Notes: generated by a model not told the origin, from the sequence alone. 64,000 bases of DNA from Thiohalophilus sp. (GCF_034522235.1 NZ_JAXHLN010000003.1:1984001-2048000); one strand, 5' to 3'; shown: positions 27,364 to 36,983, numbered from the stretch's first letter. Numbers and translations are program-made.

Positions 27364-27963
27364 ATGAAACATCTCCTGCTCTGGCTCAAACTGTCATTGT
27401 TGCTGATCCCGCTCAGCGCCTTTGGCCAGGAATCCACACCCCGGGTTGAAATGCAAACCAGCATGGGCACCATCGTCCTGGAGCTGAACGCGGAAAAAGC
27501 CCCCAAAACTGTTGCCAATTTTCTCCAGTATGTGGAAGAAAATTTTTACGACAATACCCTTTTTCACCGTGTTATCGATGACTTCATGATCCAGGGCGGC
27601 GGATTTACCCCGGGTTACGAACGCAAGCAAACCCATCCCCCCATTATCAACGAAGCGGATAACGGGCTGAAAAACAAAACCGGTACCCTCGCCATGGCGC
27701 GTACGGCCGATCCGCATTCCGCCACCGCCCAGTTCTTTATTAATGTGGCCGATAACGACTTTCTCGACCACAGCGCCAAGACGCCGCGCGGTTGGGGCTA
27801 CGCCGTATTCGGCAAAGTGATCAAGGGCATGGACGTGGTAAACAAGATTAAAGCCACATCCACCGGTCCCGGCGGTCCGTTCCCCAAGGACGTTCCGCGC
27901 ACACCGGTCATCATTAAACAGGTTACGCTGCTCAACCCGGCGCAATCCGCCTCTTCCGAATAA
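27364..27963 (+). CDS. ppiA: Exported cyclophilin-type peptidyl-prolyl isomerase (PpiA-like)
   Basis: Periplasmic proline isomerase. The start at 27364 (MKHLLLWLKLSLLLIPLSAFGQ) gives a clean signal peptide and is preceded by GGAAAG. An ATG five codons earlier is also in frame. About 199 aa. The cyclophilin core includes LFHRVIDDFMIQGGGF, the pair MARTADPHSATAQFFINV and GWGYAVFGKV. Its neighbour ppiB is a close paralogue without a signal peptide, so the pair looks like a tandem duplication. Confidence 0.93.
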   Translation: MKHLLLWLKLSLLLIPLSAFGQESTPRVEMQTSMGTIVLELNAEKAPKTVANFLQYVEENFYDNTLFHRVIDDFMIQGGGFTPGYERKQTHPPIINEADNGLKNKTGTLAMARTADPHSATAQFFINVADNDFLDHSAKTPRGWGYAVFGKVIKGMDVVNKIKATSTGPGGPFPKDVPRTPVIIKQVTLLNPAQSASSE

Positions 27964-27976
27964 AGGAACCTGATTT

Positions 27977-28468
27977 ATGGTCAAGTTGCATACCAACAAA
28001 GGCACGATTGTGCTGGAACTCAATGCCGAGAAGGCCCCCGGGACCGTGGAAAACTTCCTCAACTATGCCCGGGAAGGCTTTTACGACGGAACGATTTTCC
28101 ACCGTGTGATTGACGGTTTCATGGTCCAGGGTGGCGGCATGGAGCCGGGCATGCGTGAGAAAAAAAGTCACGCTCCCATTCAGAATGAAGCCAACAACGG
28201 CCTGCCCAACGAACGCGGCACCGTGGCCATGGCGCGTACGCCGGATCCCCATTCCGCCTCATCACAGTTCTTCATCAACGTCTCCGACAACGACTTTCTG
28301 AACTTTCGCTCCGAAACACCGGACGGCTGGGGCTATTGTGTCTTCGCCAAAGTGACCGAGGGCATGGATGTGGTGGATGAAATCCGTAAGGTCGATACAG
28401 GCTCTTTCGGTCATCACCAGGATGTGCCCAAAGAGGATATCGTGATCGAGCGGGTGGAAGTCGAATAA
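27977..28468 (+). CDS. ppiB: Cytoplasmic cyclophilin-type peptidyl-prolyl isomerase
   Basis: 163 aa, no signal peptide. Core motifs are [34 protein letters not shown] and [10 protein letters not shown]. It follows ppiA by 13 bp and precedes lpxH by 7 bp, the usual ppiB-lpxH pairing near cysS. Confidence 0.96.
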   Translation: MVKLHTNKGTIVLELNAEKAPGTVENFLNYAREGFYDGTIFHRVIDGFMVQGGGMEPGMREKKSHAPIQNEANNGLPNERGTVAMARTPDPHSASSQFFINVSDNDFLNFRSETPDGWGYCVFAKVTEGMDVVDEIRKVDTGSFGHHQDVPKEDIVIERVEVE

Positions 28469-28475
28469 GCCCGGC

Positions 28476-29195
28476 ATGGCCACCCTGTTCATCTCGGATC
28501 TGCATCTCAGCGGTGAACGCCCGGCGATCACCCGGCTGTTCATCGAGTTTCTGCAGACCCGCGCGCCTCGGGCCCAGGCGCTGTATATTCTCGGCGATCT
28601 GTTCGAGGTCTGGCTCGGGGACGACATGATCCTGTCCGAGTACCAGGAGGCGCTGCAAGCCATGCAGCAGCTCTCCCGGCAGGTCCCGTTGTACGTCATG
28701 TACGGCAACCGGGATTTTCTCATGGGCGAGGAATTCTGTCGGCAGAGCGGCGCAACGCTGCTGCCTGAACCGAGCACCATCAACCTCTACGGCACACCGA
28801 CTTTGCTGCTGCACGGCGACATTCTCTGCACCGACGATCGCCCCTACCAGGAGTTTCGGCGCATGGTGCGTGATCCACAGTGGCAGAAAGCTCTGCTGGC
28901 CAAATCCCCCGAACAGCGCCTGGCCCTGGCAAAAGAATATCGTGAAACCAGCCAGATCGAGACCGGCAGCAAGGATGAGGCGATCATGGATGTCAATCCC
29001 GAGGCCGTAGCGCAGACCCTGCGCCATCACAACCTGTTACAGATGATCCATGGCCATACGCATCGCCCGGCCATCCATGAGTTCGAACTGGACGGCCAGG
29101 CGGCACGACGTATCGTACTGGGTGACTGGTATGAACAGGGTAGCGTACTGGTATGTGATGAAAGTGGCTGCTCTCTGGAAGGTTTACCCCTTTAA
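28476..29195 (+). CDS. lpxH: UDP-2,3-diacylglucosamine diphosphatase LpxH
   Basis: Hydrolyses UDP-2,3-diacylglucosamine to lipid X in lipid A synthesis at the inner-membrane surface, 239 aa. Metallophosphoesterase motifs in order are FISDLHLSG, YILGDLFEVWLGDD, YGNRDFLMG, LLHGDILCTDD and MIHGHTHRPAIH. Its presence shows a Gram-negative outer membrane. It closes the ppiA-ppiB-lpxH unit. Confidence 0.96.
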   Translation: MATLFISDLHLSGERPAITRLFIEFLQTRAPRAQALYILGDLFEVWLGDDMILSEYQEALQAMQQLSRQVPLYVMYGNRDFLMGEEFCRQSGATLLPEPSTINLYGTPTLLLHGDILCTDDRPYQEFRRMVRDPQWQKALLAKSPEQRLALAKEYRETSQIETGSKDEAIMDVNPEAVAQTLRHHNLLQMIHGHTHRPAIHEFELDGQAARRIVLGDWYEQGSVLVCDESGCSLEGLPL

Positions 29196-29208
29196 GCGCT
29201 CAACTATT

Positions 29209-29321
29209 TACCACAGAGGGCACAGAGAAGATTTCTTCTGTAGTAGCGTTTAACAGACAGAACGTTTCGCATAATCCAATGGTCTGTTGTTCATTGAATC
29301 CTCTGTGACCTCTGTGGTGAA
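29209..29321. repeat. Word-type inverted repeat (ACCACAGAGGGCACAGAG family) after lpxH
   Basis: Arm one, 29209-29230, reads taccacagagggcacagaga; arm two, 29299-29321, reads tcctctgtgacctctgtggt. Starts 14 bp after the lpxH stop and ends 17 bp from the stop of the convergent lipoprotein gene. Confidence 0.88.
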
Positions 29322-29337
29322 AAGCTTGTCCGTTGGC

Positions 29338-30096
29338 TTAATGTTCCCCGCCGGTAACTTTGCCCTCGCGCATCTCCTGAACGGAAAAATGGCGGTAATC
29401 CTGTGGCAGTTCAAACAGCGCGGGATCCGGTTCGTAGTCTTCAGTATAATCGACCAGCGTGCGGCCATCGCCATCGACGCTCCACTCCTGGATCGGGAAA
29501 CCGTGTTTCAGATGCCGCCCGGCGGCAAAAGTACTCATCGACATATCACAGGCGTCGTGCAAATCGGCGGGGATATTGTTGAAGGTCACCTTGCTGTCAT
29601 CGGCCAGGATGGCGGTAAACGCCTGCATGGCGTCGACCACATCCGGCATCAAACCCTTGACGGCCACCACGTTGTAACAGACATCGCCGTCAGCACTGAA
29701 CTCGTAATGCAGCGGTTCCATGCCCTGTATCGACGGCGCATCTTCCAGAGTCCCCAGATTGTGCTCCTCCAGCTCAAGTTCCATCGGCGGTTCCAGTTCA
29801 ATCGCCTGGCTCTTCAATGACATCACCGTGCGATCGTCATCGTTTACGCTGTAGATTGTATTGCTGTTGCGATTAAACAGGATAAAACTGGTTGAACCTT
29901 CCCCATCATCGAAGCGCATGAACTTATTGGTCACAATCAACCGGGTCGGATAGGGCTCGGCATGTTTTGCGTATTCGACAAAATCAATCTTGACCGACGT
30001 CTGTTTTTGCGGCGACGTCTGTTCTGCGTTGTTACAACCGCCCAGCAACGCCAGAGCGGCCAGACCGGTTATTACTGCTTTGTACTGCAACATCAT
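29338..30096 (-). CDS. Lipoprotein of unknown function
   Basis: 252 aa. A type II signal peptide AVITGLAALALLGGC gives a lipid-anchored Cys at about residue 21. The body is acidic and apparently beta-rich: RLIVTNKFMRFDDGEGSTSFILFNR and TIYSVNDDDRTVMSLKSQAIEL. It contains two further cysteines (GDVCYNVVAV and DACDMSMSTF). No named family recognised. It overlaps the DUF455 gene by four bases (ATGA), so the two are translated as a coupled pair. Confidence 0.82.
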   Translation of the reverse strand: MMLQYKAVITGLAALALLGGCNNAEQTSPQKQTSVKIDFVEYAKHAEPYPTRLIVTNKFMRFDDGEGSTSFILFNRNSNTIYSVNDDDRTVMSLKSQAIELEPPMELELEEHNLGTLEDAPSIQGMEPLHYEFSADGDVCYNVVAVKGLMPDVVDAMQAFTAILADDSKVTFNNIPADLHDACDMSMSTFAAGRHLKHGFPIQEWSVDGDGRTLVDYTEDYEPDPALFELPQDYRHFSVQEMREGKVTGGEH

Positions 30097-30932
30097 CCTG
30101 CCCCTTCGATGTAATCGAGTTCTGCTTCGGAAAAGCCGGCCTCAAGGCGCGAAGCCCTGTCCAGTGGCCCCCGGCCACCACCCGGCATGTATTGATTGAA
30201 TAATTCCCGGAATGTGGCTTCCGGTTCAAGTTCTCGCTGTTCACACAAATAACGAAACCAGCGTGAGCCGATGGCCACGTGTCCTACCTCGTCGCGCTGG
30301 ATAATGCGTAACAGATCCACGGCGTTATCATCGCCGTTTTGCTCCAGCTTGCGCATGATACCCGGCGTCACATCCAGGCCACGCGCTTCCAGCACCCGCG
30401 GCACCAGTGCCATGCGCACCAGCGGATCATGGGCGGTCTGCAGACACATTTCCCACAACCCGTTGTGCGCCGGAAAATCGCCGTAATCGTGACCCAGATG
30501 ACGCAGATGATCGCGCAGCAGGCTGAAATGGTACGCCTCCTCGCGCGCGACCTTGATCCAGTCAGTGTAATAGGCCTTCGGTAATTCACGAAACCGGTAC
30601 ACCGCATCCCAGGCCAGGTTAATGGCATTGAATTCGATATGGCAAATGGAATGGATCAGCGCCGCCCGGCCAACGTCACTGGCCGTACTACGGGCCGGCA
30701 GATCCCGTGGCGCCACCAGCTCGGGTCGCGCCGGACGCCCCGGCTCCGAGAGCAATACACTCTTGTCACCGGCTTCGTAACCTAACGCCCCCGCCTGCCA
30801 GGCCGCCGATACCGCCCGTGTCTGCTGCAGTTTAGTATCGGGATCCGGGACACGCAGACAGGCCTCGGCTTCATCAAAAACAGAGGGCCGAGGGACGAGG
30901 GCCGAGTTACGAGGCGTATCCGGGTGGTTCAT
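30093..30932 (-). CDS. DUF455 ferritin-like protein (COG2833)
   Basis: 279 aa. Helical ferritin-like fold with likely di-metal ligands in HSICHIEFNAINLAWDA, VAREEAYHFSLLRDHLRHLGH and IQRDEVGHVAIGSRWF. The Glu/His pairs have the spacing of di-iron carboxylate proteins. The biochemical role is unknown; some fungal and bacterial relatives are annotated as tRNA hydroxylase-like. The first ~20 residues (NSALVPRPSVFDE) are encoded by a CTCGTCCCTCG repeat arm and may be an added extension. Overlaps the lipoprotein gene by 4 bp. Confidence 0.85.
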   Translation of the reverse strand: MNHPDTPRNSALVPRPSVFDEAEACLRVPDPDTKLQQTRAVSAAWQAGALGYEAGDKSVLLSEPGRPARPELVAPRDLPARSTASDVGRAALIHSICHIEFNAINLAWDAVYRFRELPKAYYTDWIKVAREEAYHFSLLRDHLRHLGHDYGDFPAHNGLWEMCLQTAHDPLVRMALVPRVLEARGLDVTPGIMRKLEQNGDDNAVDLLRIIQRDEVGHVAIGSRWFRYLCEQRELEPEATFRELFNQYMPGGGRGPLDRASRLEAGFSEAELDYIEGAG

Positions 30933-31043
30933 GGCGAGTATTGTAACAGCCTGCCCAAAAGGGAAGAATAACGCGATGAAAAACTAACCAAAATAGAGCC
31001 GGGCTAAGGTTGCCTCGTCCCTCGTTACTCGTCCCTCGGCCCT
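30883..31043. repeat. CTCGTCCCTCG-family inverted repeat spanning a gene start and a gene end
   Basis: Arm one, 30883-30914 (agggccgagggacgagggcc, gagttacgagg), lies inside the 5' coding part of the DUF455 gene. Arm two, 31013-31043 (cctcgtccctcgttactcgt, ccctcggccct), contains the stop codon of the glycerate kinase gene. The loop is about 98 bp. Confidence 0.88.
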
Positions 31044-32272
31044 GTTTTGATGGCGATAACCAGATCCATAACATTGGTCCCGGTCGGCCCGGTGTCGATC
31101 AGTGCGCTGGCTTCGGCCAGAAATGTCCCACTGTCGGCACGCGCCAGGGCCCGGCCGGCGCCGGCCGGGTAATCGATAGCCTGTTGCACGGTAGTGCCGT
31201 CAATAATCGCACCGGCATCATTACCGGGGCCATCGCTGCCGTCGGTGGCCCCGCACAATACGGTAATATCCGATTCCCCCTGCAAGGCCAGCGCCAGGCT
31301 CAGGGCCAGGTGCTGATTACGCCCGCCACGGCCCGGCGACGGGGGCAAGCTCAGGGTCGGTTCCCCGCCCCAGATATGCACGCCGGGCGCTGCCGTGCGC
31401 AAAAACCCGGCCAGCTGCGCCGTCACCTCGGAGAGTGGCGCATACAGCGGATCATGGACTTCCACCGCCAGCGAGCGGGCCCGGGCCGCCTCAGCGGCAG
31501 CCTCACAGGCATCCCGATTGCAGGCGATAATTTGCTGTTCAATCAGCGACGTCGAGGCCGCCGTCGGCGGACAATCGGCCCGTTTGGCCAGCAACATCGC
31601 CAGCCAGTCGGGCAGCTCCGGCAGTGGCGCATCCGCCCCCTGGGAGGTCAGCAATCCCGAGCCGATCACCGCCGGATCATCCCCGGGGACATCGGAAATC
31701 ATCAGATTCAGTACCGGCCGCCCGTCCGGATAGCCGGCCAGCTTGCCCCCCTTGATGCAGGAGAGCGTCTTGCGCACCCGGTTCATGGCAGCAATATCAG
31801 CGCCGCTGCCCAGCAGCCAGTCATTGACCCGGCGCAGATCCGCCAGGCTCACCCCCGGCGGCAACACTTCCAGCAGGGCCGAGCTGCCGCCGGAGATCAG
31901 CGTCAATAGCGGCATGTCGGCCGGCAACGCCGCGACAAATTCGAGTACCCGCTGACCGGCCTGCAGACTCGCCTCATCCGGCAGCGGGTGGCCGGCTTCC
32001 AGGCACTGCCAGTGCGCGGGCAAGCCCGGCTCGCGGTAACCGTGTTTGGTTACCAGCAGAGCGTGTTCAACCCGCTGGCCGAGGACTGCCGCCGCGCCCC
32101 GGGCCATGGCCGGCGCCGCCTTGCCACAGGCCAGCAGCGCCACCGGCTTCTCCGGCTGCCAGGGCCGCTGACGCAGATAACGCGCGGTCACCGACTCGCC
32201 GGCAACCGCCCCCAGGCCGGCGTGATAAAGCTCCAGCAGCAGTGATTCGGCGTTGGCATCGGCAAGTTGCAT
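31025..32272 (-). CDS. Glycerate 2-kinase / MOFRL-family hydroxypyruvate-linked kinase
   Basis: Phosphorylates glycerate to 2-phosphoglycerate, about 415 aa from ATG 32272. An in-frame TTG at 32308 would add 12 residues but overlaps a promoter-like sequence. Motifs are LLACGKAAPAMARGAA, TLISGGSSALLEVLPPGVSL, MNRVRKTLSCIKGGKLA, MISDVPGDDP and the C-terminal MOFRL part CGATDGSDGPGNDAGAIID. The last residues (KTGPRDE) and stop are encoded within a repeat arm. Names in use for relatives are GckA and TtuD. Confidence 0.9.
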   Translation of the reverse strand: MQLADANAESLLLELYHAGLGAVAGESVTARYLRQRPWQPEKPVALLACGKAAPAMARGAAAVLGQRVEHALLVTKHGYREPGLPAHWQCLEAGHPLPDEASLQAGQRVLEFVAALPADMPLLTLISGGSSALLEVLPPGVSLADLRRVNDWLLGSGADIAAMNRVRKTLSCIKGGKLAGYPDGRPVLNLMISDVPGDDPAVIGSGLLTSQGADAPLPELPDWLAMLLAKRADCPPTAASTSLIEQQIIACNRDACEAAAEAARARSLAVEVHDPLYAPLSEVTAQLAGFLRTAAPGVHIWGGEPTLSLPPSPGRGGRNQHLALSLALALQGESDITVLCGATDGSDGPGNDAGAIIDGTTVQQAIDYPAGAGRALARADSGTFLAEASALIDTGPTGTNVMDLVIAIKTGPRDE

Positions 32273-32280
32273 GGGCTGAC

Positions 32281-32308
32281 ACCATACCCGTTTTATCGCC
32301 GGGGTCAA
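32281..32308 (-). promoter_or_regulatory. Candidate promoter of the glycerate kinase gene (leaderless)
   Basis: On the minus strand TTGACC (32303-32308), 16 bases, TATGGT (32281-32286). The predicted +1 falls within two or three bases of ATG 32272, which has no ribosome site, so the message may be leaderless. Confidence 0.35.
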
Positions 32309-32428
32309 TAAAGCTGCCGCGCTCTGGCGTTGCCGGGAAACAGTGCTAGGCTAAAAAGAGTGCCGATTCGGCAATACGCCCGGTAAACAGCCGGCCTTTC
32401 AAGGAACGAAACCAGCGAGGCATCGCCG

Positions 32429-32632
32429 ATGATTCCCAAACCCGTTTACGAACTGCTGCCCTATTTCTACCTCTGCGTCGGCATCGCCGCCATGTTGTTG
32501 CTGGAAGGAGGAGTCATGTCCTTCGTCTCCGGTCTGCTGATGAGTATTACCGGCGTGCTGGTGCTGTGGCTACGGCGTAACCATCGCCAAGCGGCGCGAC
32601 TGTTTCCGGACCAGGAATGGCAGGCCGAGTAG
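32429..32632 (+). CDS. Small two-helix membrane protein
   Basis: 67 aa. Helices at about residues 8-25 (LLPYFYLCVGIAAMLLLEGG) and 28-47 (VMSFVSGLLMSITGVLVLWL), then a basic-acidic tail RRNHRQAARLFPDQEWQAE. No family name recognised. An AAGGAACGAAACC stretch lies upstream of the ATG. It precedes the NUDIX gene by 63 bp. Confidence 0.65.
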   Translation: MIPKPVYELLPYFYLCVGIAAMLLLEGGVMSFVSGLLMSITGVLVLWLRRNHRQAARLFPDQEWQAE

Positions 32633-32695
32633 GCAACCCTGCCCTTACGACAAATCTGATAAGCTCTTTGCAGCAGCCGCTGCAAAGAGATTTTT

Positions 32696-33160
32696 ATGTC
32701 CTTTCCCCAACTGGCGGTCGGCGCCATCGTCCGGCGCGGCACCGCCGTGTTACTGGTACAACGCGCCACCGCCCCTAATACCGGTCAATGGGCCATCCCC
32801 GGCGGCAAGGTACGGGCCGGCGAAACCCTGCAACAGGCCGCGGAACGGGAAATTAAAGAGGAAACCGGCGTCGTTATCCGGGCCGGGGAGCCGATATTCT
32901 ATTTTGATGTGATCGAACGGGACGCCCAGGGCGAGCTGCGCTATCACTATGTGATCGTGGATCTGCTCGCCGAGTATCTCGGCGGCGAACCGCAGGCCGA
33001 CGACGACGCGCTCGACGCCGCCTGGGTGGCGCCTCAGACCCTGGCGAGCCTGGACATCAACACCACGACCCGCCAGCTTCTGGCCCGGCTGGAAGCCGGG
33101 CCGGTTTCAGACGATAGCGATGACCAGCAGTGCCACGACCCCGAGCGACACAGCCAGTGA
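32696..33160 (+). CDS. NUDIX hydrolase
   Basis: 154 aa. The NUDIX box is complete: GGKVRAGETLQQAAEREIKEETGV (G-x5-E-x7-REUxEExGU), at about residues 37-60. Substrate unknown; the size and GGKV start resemble ADP-ribose or 8-oxo-dGTP pyrophosphatases. The last ~18 residues (DDSDDQQCHDPERHSQ) are low-complexity and overlap the convergent small gene, so the C-terminal tail may not be conserved. Confidence 0.9.
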   Translation: MSFPQLAVGAIVRRGTAVLLVQRATAPNTGQWAIPGGKVRAGETLQQAAEREIKEETGVVIRAGEPIFYFDVIERDAQGELRYHYVIVDLLAEYLGGEPQADDDALDAAWVAPQTLASLDINTTTRQLLARLEAGPVSDDSDDQQCHDPERHSQ

Positions 33161-33304
33161 CACCAGCAGCCCCCGCTTGTTCAACTCGCGCGGATAGCTG
33201 ACTTCTGGATCTTCCTCCTGCTCGGTATCAGCATCCGGTGACGGCTCCGGATGATCTTCATTGATCATCCATGGACGGCTTTCCGTGAAAGCGTAAGGTT
33301 TCAT
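33107..33304 (-). CDS. Small tail-anchored membrane protein
   Basis: 65 aa from ATG 33304, preceded by AGAGGG nine bases upstream; an in-frame ATG at 33334 would add ten residues. The N-terminal part is acidic (INEDHPEPSPDADTEQEEDPE) and a single C-terminal helix RGLLVSLAVSLGVVALLVIA reaches the end. It overlaps the NUDIX 3' end by 54 bp on the opposite strand. No family recognised. Confidence 0.5.
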   Translation of the reverse strand: MKPYAFTESRPWMINEDHPEPSPDADTEQEEDPEVSYPRELNKRGLLVSLAVSLGVVALLVIAIV

Positions 33305-33430
33305 ACTGCAACATCCCTCTGGTTTCGAATCCATTCAGTATCATCCTGATGGATAAACGAATTCTAGCAGCGGCGTTTGCCAATGCGATGTCAGCCTTTT
33401 CTGAAAAACCTGTAGGAAAATTCCTACAAG

Positions 33431-33506
33431 CTGAATGTTGAGTTGTGAATGTTGAATTATGGAATCCACATTAAATTCAAAATTCAACATTAAAAATTCA
33501 ACATTA
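33431..33506. repeat. AAAATTC/AACATTC-word inverted repeat at the metZ 3' end
   Basis: Arm one, 33431-33458 (ctgaatgttgagttgtgaat, gttgaatt); arm two, 33471-33506 (ttaaattcaaaattcaacat, then taaaaattcaacatta). The final tta is the metZ stop codon, so the element provides it. Same word family as the inner arms at 18064-18156. Confidence 0.85.
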
Positions 33507-34685
33507 CTTCAGCCCCCGTTCAAGATCAGCGATGATATCGCCCACGTTTTCCAGTCCGACGGCGATCCGCACCAGCCCCGGGGTGATACCCGACTCGGCA
33601 CGCTGTTCGTCGCTGAGTCGGCCGTGGGTGGTGGTGGCCGGGTGGGTGATGGTGCTTTTGGCATCACCGAGGTTGGCAGTAATAGACAACAACCGGGTGC
33701 GATCGATCAGCTTCCAGGCGGCTTCCTGGCCGCCTGCCACCTCAAAGGCCAGCACGCCGCCGTAGCCGATCTGTTGACGCGAAGCCAGTTCGTGCTGCGG
33801 ATGACTCGTCAGGCCGGGATAAAACACCCGGCTGACTCTGGCATGCTGCAGCAGATACTCGGCCAGTTCCTGGGCATTCTCGCTGTGTGCTTTCATGCGC
33901 ACGTTCAGGGTTTCCAATCCCTTGAGAAAGACCCAGGCGTTGAACGGACTGAGACTTGGTCCGCCAGTGCGCAAAAAACCGAATACCTCTTCACCGACCA
34001 GTTTGCTGTCGCCTACCACCGCACCGCCGATGCAACGGCCCTGCCCGTCAATGTATTTGGTCGCGGAATGGATCACAATATCCGCACCCAACTTGAAGGG
34101 TTGTTGCAGCACCGGTGTGCACAAGCAGTTATCCACCACCAGCAGGCAATCGTTGGCATGCGCCAGATCGGCCAGCGCCTGGATATCGGCCACCTCGGTC
34201 AACGGGTTGGACGGCGTTTCGAGAAACAGCAGTTTGGTATTGGGCCGGATCGCCTGTTGCCACGCCTCGAGATCGGTCAGCGGGACATAACTGGTCTCGA
34301 TGCCGGCCTTGCTCAGGTACTTGTCGAACAACACCACCGTGGTGCCGAAAATCGATCGCGAAGAGACAATATGGTCGCCCTGTTGCAACAGCCCCAGGCA
34401 GGTACTGAGAATCGCCGACATGCCCGAAGCCGTCGCCACACAGGACTCGCCGCCTTCCATCGCGGCCAGACGGTGTTCGAAAGTCCGCACTGTCGGGTTG
34501 GTAAAGCGCGAATAGATATTCCCCGGCGATTCACCCTTGAAGCGCGCCGCCGCCTCGGCAGCGCTGCCGAACACATAACTGGAGGTGGTAAAAATCGGTT
34601 CTGAATGTTCGTTTTCTGCCGTGCGCACCTGCCCGGCGCGTACCGCCAGCGTCTCTATCGCCCACTCGTCATCAAAGTTCGTCAT
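33504..34685 (-). CDS. metZ: O-succinylhomoserine sulfhydrylase MetZ
   Basis: PLP enzyme making homocysteine from O-succinylhomoserine and sulfide in methionine synthesis, 393 aa. The PLP lysine is Lys210 (HSATKYIDGQGR). Other family text is YSRFTNPTVRTFEHRLA, GMSAILSTCLGLLQ and FLETPSNPLTEV. The cystathionine gamma-synthase family is broad; the MetZ call rests on this text and on the purF neighbour, as in Pseudomonas. A SAM-II riboswitch and terminator lie in its leader. Confidence 0.93.
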   Translation of the reverse strand: MTNFDDEWAIETLAVRAGQVRTAENEHSEPIFTTSSYVFGSAAEAAARFKGESPGNIYSRFTNPTVRTFEHRLAAMEGGESCVATASGMSAILSTCLGLLQQGDHIVSSRSIFGTTVVLFDKYLSKAGIETSYVPLTDLEAWQQAIRPNTKLLFLETPSNPLTEVADIQALADLAHANDCLLVVDNCLCTPVLQQPFKLGADIVIHSATKYIDGQGRCIGGAVVGDSKLVGEEVFGFLRTGGPSLSPFNAWVFLKGLETLNVRMKAHSENAQELAEYLLQHARVSRVFYPGLTSHPQHELASRQQIGYGGVLAFEVAGGQEAAWKLIDRTRLLSITANLGDAKSTITHPATTTHGRLSDEQRAESGITPGLVRIAVGLENVGDIIADLERGLK

Positions 34686-34749
34686 CGTTGATCCTCGTAA
34701 TTCGTTCGCCTGACCTGATTGTCATAAAAAGCGATTAACCACCGAAAAC

Positions 34750-34784
34750 AAAAAACCCGCCAAGCCGTTCAAGCCAAAGCGGGT
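34750..34784 (-). terminator. Attenuator-like terminator between the SAM-II aptamer and metZ
   Basis: Minus strand ACCCGC...GCGGGT with a 23-base interior, followed by six T, just downstream of the aptamer and about 65 bp before the metZ start. It may couple ligand binding to termination, or simply end purF transcripts. Confidence 0.7.
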
Positions 34785-34788
34785 CCGC

Positions 34789-34842
34789 GCTCGCTTTAGC
34801 TGGATTTATTACGCGCCCGCAAGTTGAGTTAAATCGGCGCGA
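34789..34842 (-). promoter_or_regulatory. SAM-II (SAM-alpha) riboswitch upstream of metZ
   Basis: The minus strand reads TCGCGCCGATTTAACTCAAC, TTGCGGGCGCGTAATAAATC, CAGCTAAAGCGAGC. It aligns through its length with the crystallised SAM-II aptamer: the P1 pair CGCGC/GCGCG, GATTTAAC, TTGC, AATAAAT and AGCTAAA are all in place. It binds S-adenosylmethionine and shuts off methionine genes when SAM is plentiful. Confidence 0.92.
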
Positions 34843-34850
34843 TGAAATTA

Positions 34851-34879
34851 ATCATAGGTCAGGTTTTTGACAGCGTCAA
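34851..34879 (-). promoter_or_regulatory. Sigma-70 promoter of the metZ riboswitch transcript
   Basis: TTGACG (34874-34879), exactly 17 bases, TATGAT (34851-34856). The predicted start lies at the 5' edge of the SAM-II aptamer. The promoter sits in the 41 bp between the purF stop and the aptamer. Confidence 0.8.
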
Positions 34880-34883
34880 GCGC

Positions 34884-36395
<1,512 letters not shown>

Positions 36396-36466
36396 TCCAG
36401 ATTACCCTTTCATGTTTTGTCCAACCCGAAGAGGGTTACACAGTCAAAGTATAGTTCTGCCACCGG

Positions 36467-36958
36467 TCATTCAAACCGGAAATTGTCGCCAATCGAGTCC
36501 GGCAAAAGGCTTTGAATCCCTTCGGCAATTGCCTGAAAACGGAACAGAAAAAACGACTCGTCCCACCAGGGTTCTTTGGGCAAAGTTGTCAGCCCCGCAA
36601 GCAGGACCAGTATCGAGATAATCAACACGCCACGTCCGAATCCGAACAACAAGCCCAGAAACCGATCCATTTTGGTCAACCCGGTACGATAAACCAGTTT
36701 GACCGCGAAAAAATTCACCACGCCCGAAACGATCAGGGACAACACAAACAGCCCGACAAAGGCCACAATCAATCTGAACGTCGGATCCTCGAAGGTATTG
36801 GTCAGCAACCCGGCCAATCCGGTGGCGAATGTCAGTGAGACCCAGAACGCCAGTATCCAGCCGGCCAGCGACAGGGCCTCGCGAACAAAGCCGCGCAACA
36901 GGCTGATGAACGTGGAAATCACCAGGATTCCCAGGATCGCGTAATCGACTCCCAGCAT
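36467..36958 (-). CDS. cvpA: CvpA family membrane protein
   Basis: 163 aa, four hydrophobic helices (first YAILGILVISTFISLLRGF). Family text RGFVREALSLAGWILAFW is clear. CvpA is needed for colicin V production in E. coli and affects envelope homeostasis, mechanism unsettled. It precedes purF by 71 bp. Confidence 0.93.
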   Translation of the reverse strand: MLGVDYAILGILVISTFISLLRGFVREALSLAGWILAFWVSLTFATGLAGLLTNTFEDPTFRLIVAFVGLFVLSLIVSGVVNFFAVKLVYRTGLTKMDRFLGLLFGFGRGVLIISILVLLAGLTTLPKEPWWDESFFLFRFQAIAEGIQSLLPDSIGDNFRFE

Positions 36959-36983
36959 CAGAATGCCGCGCGTTCAGATTCTG

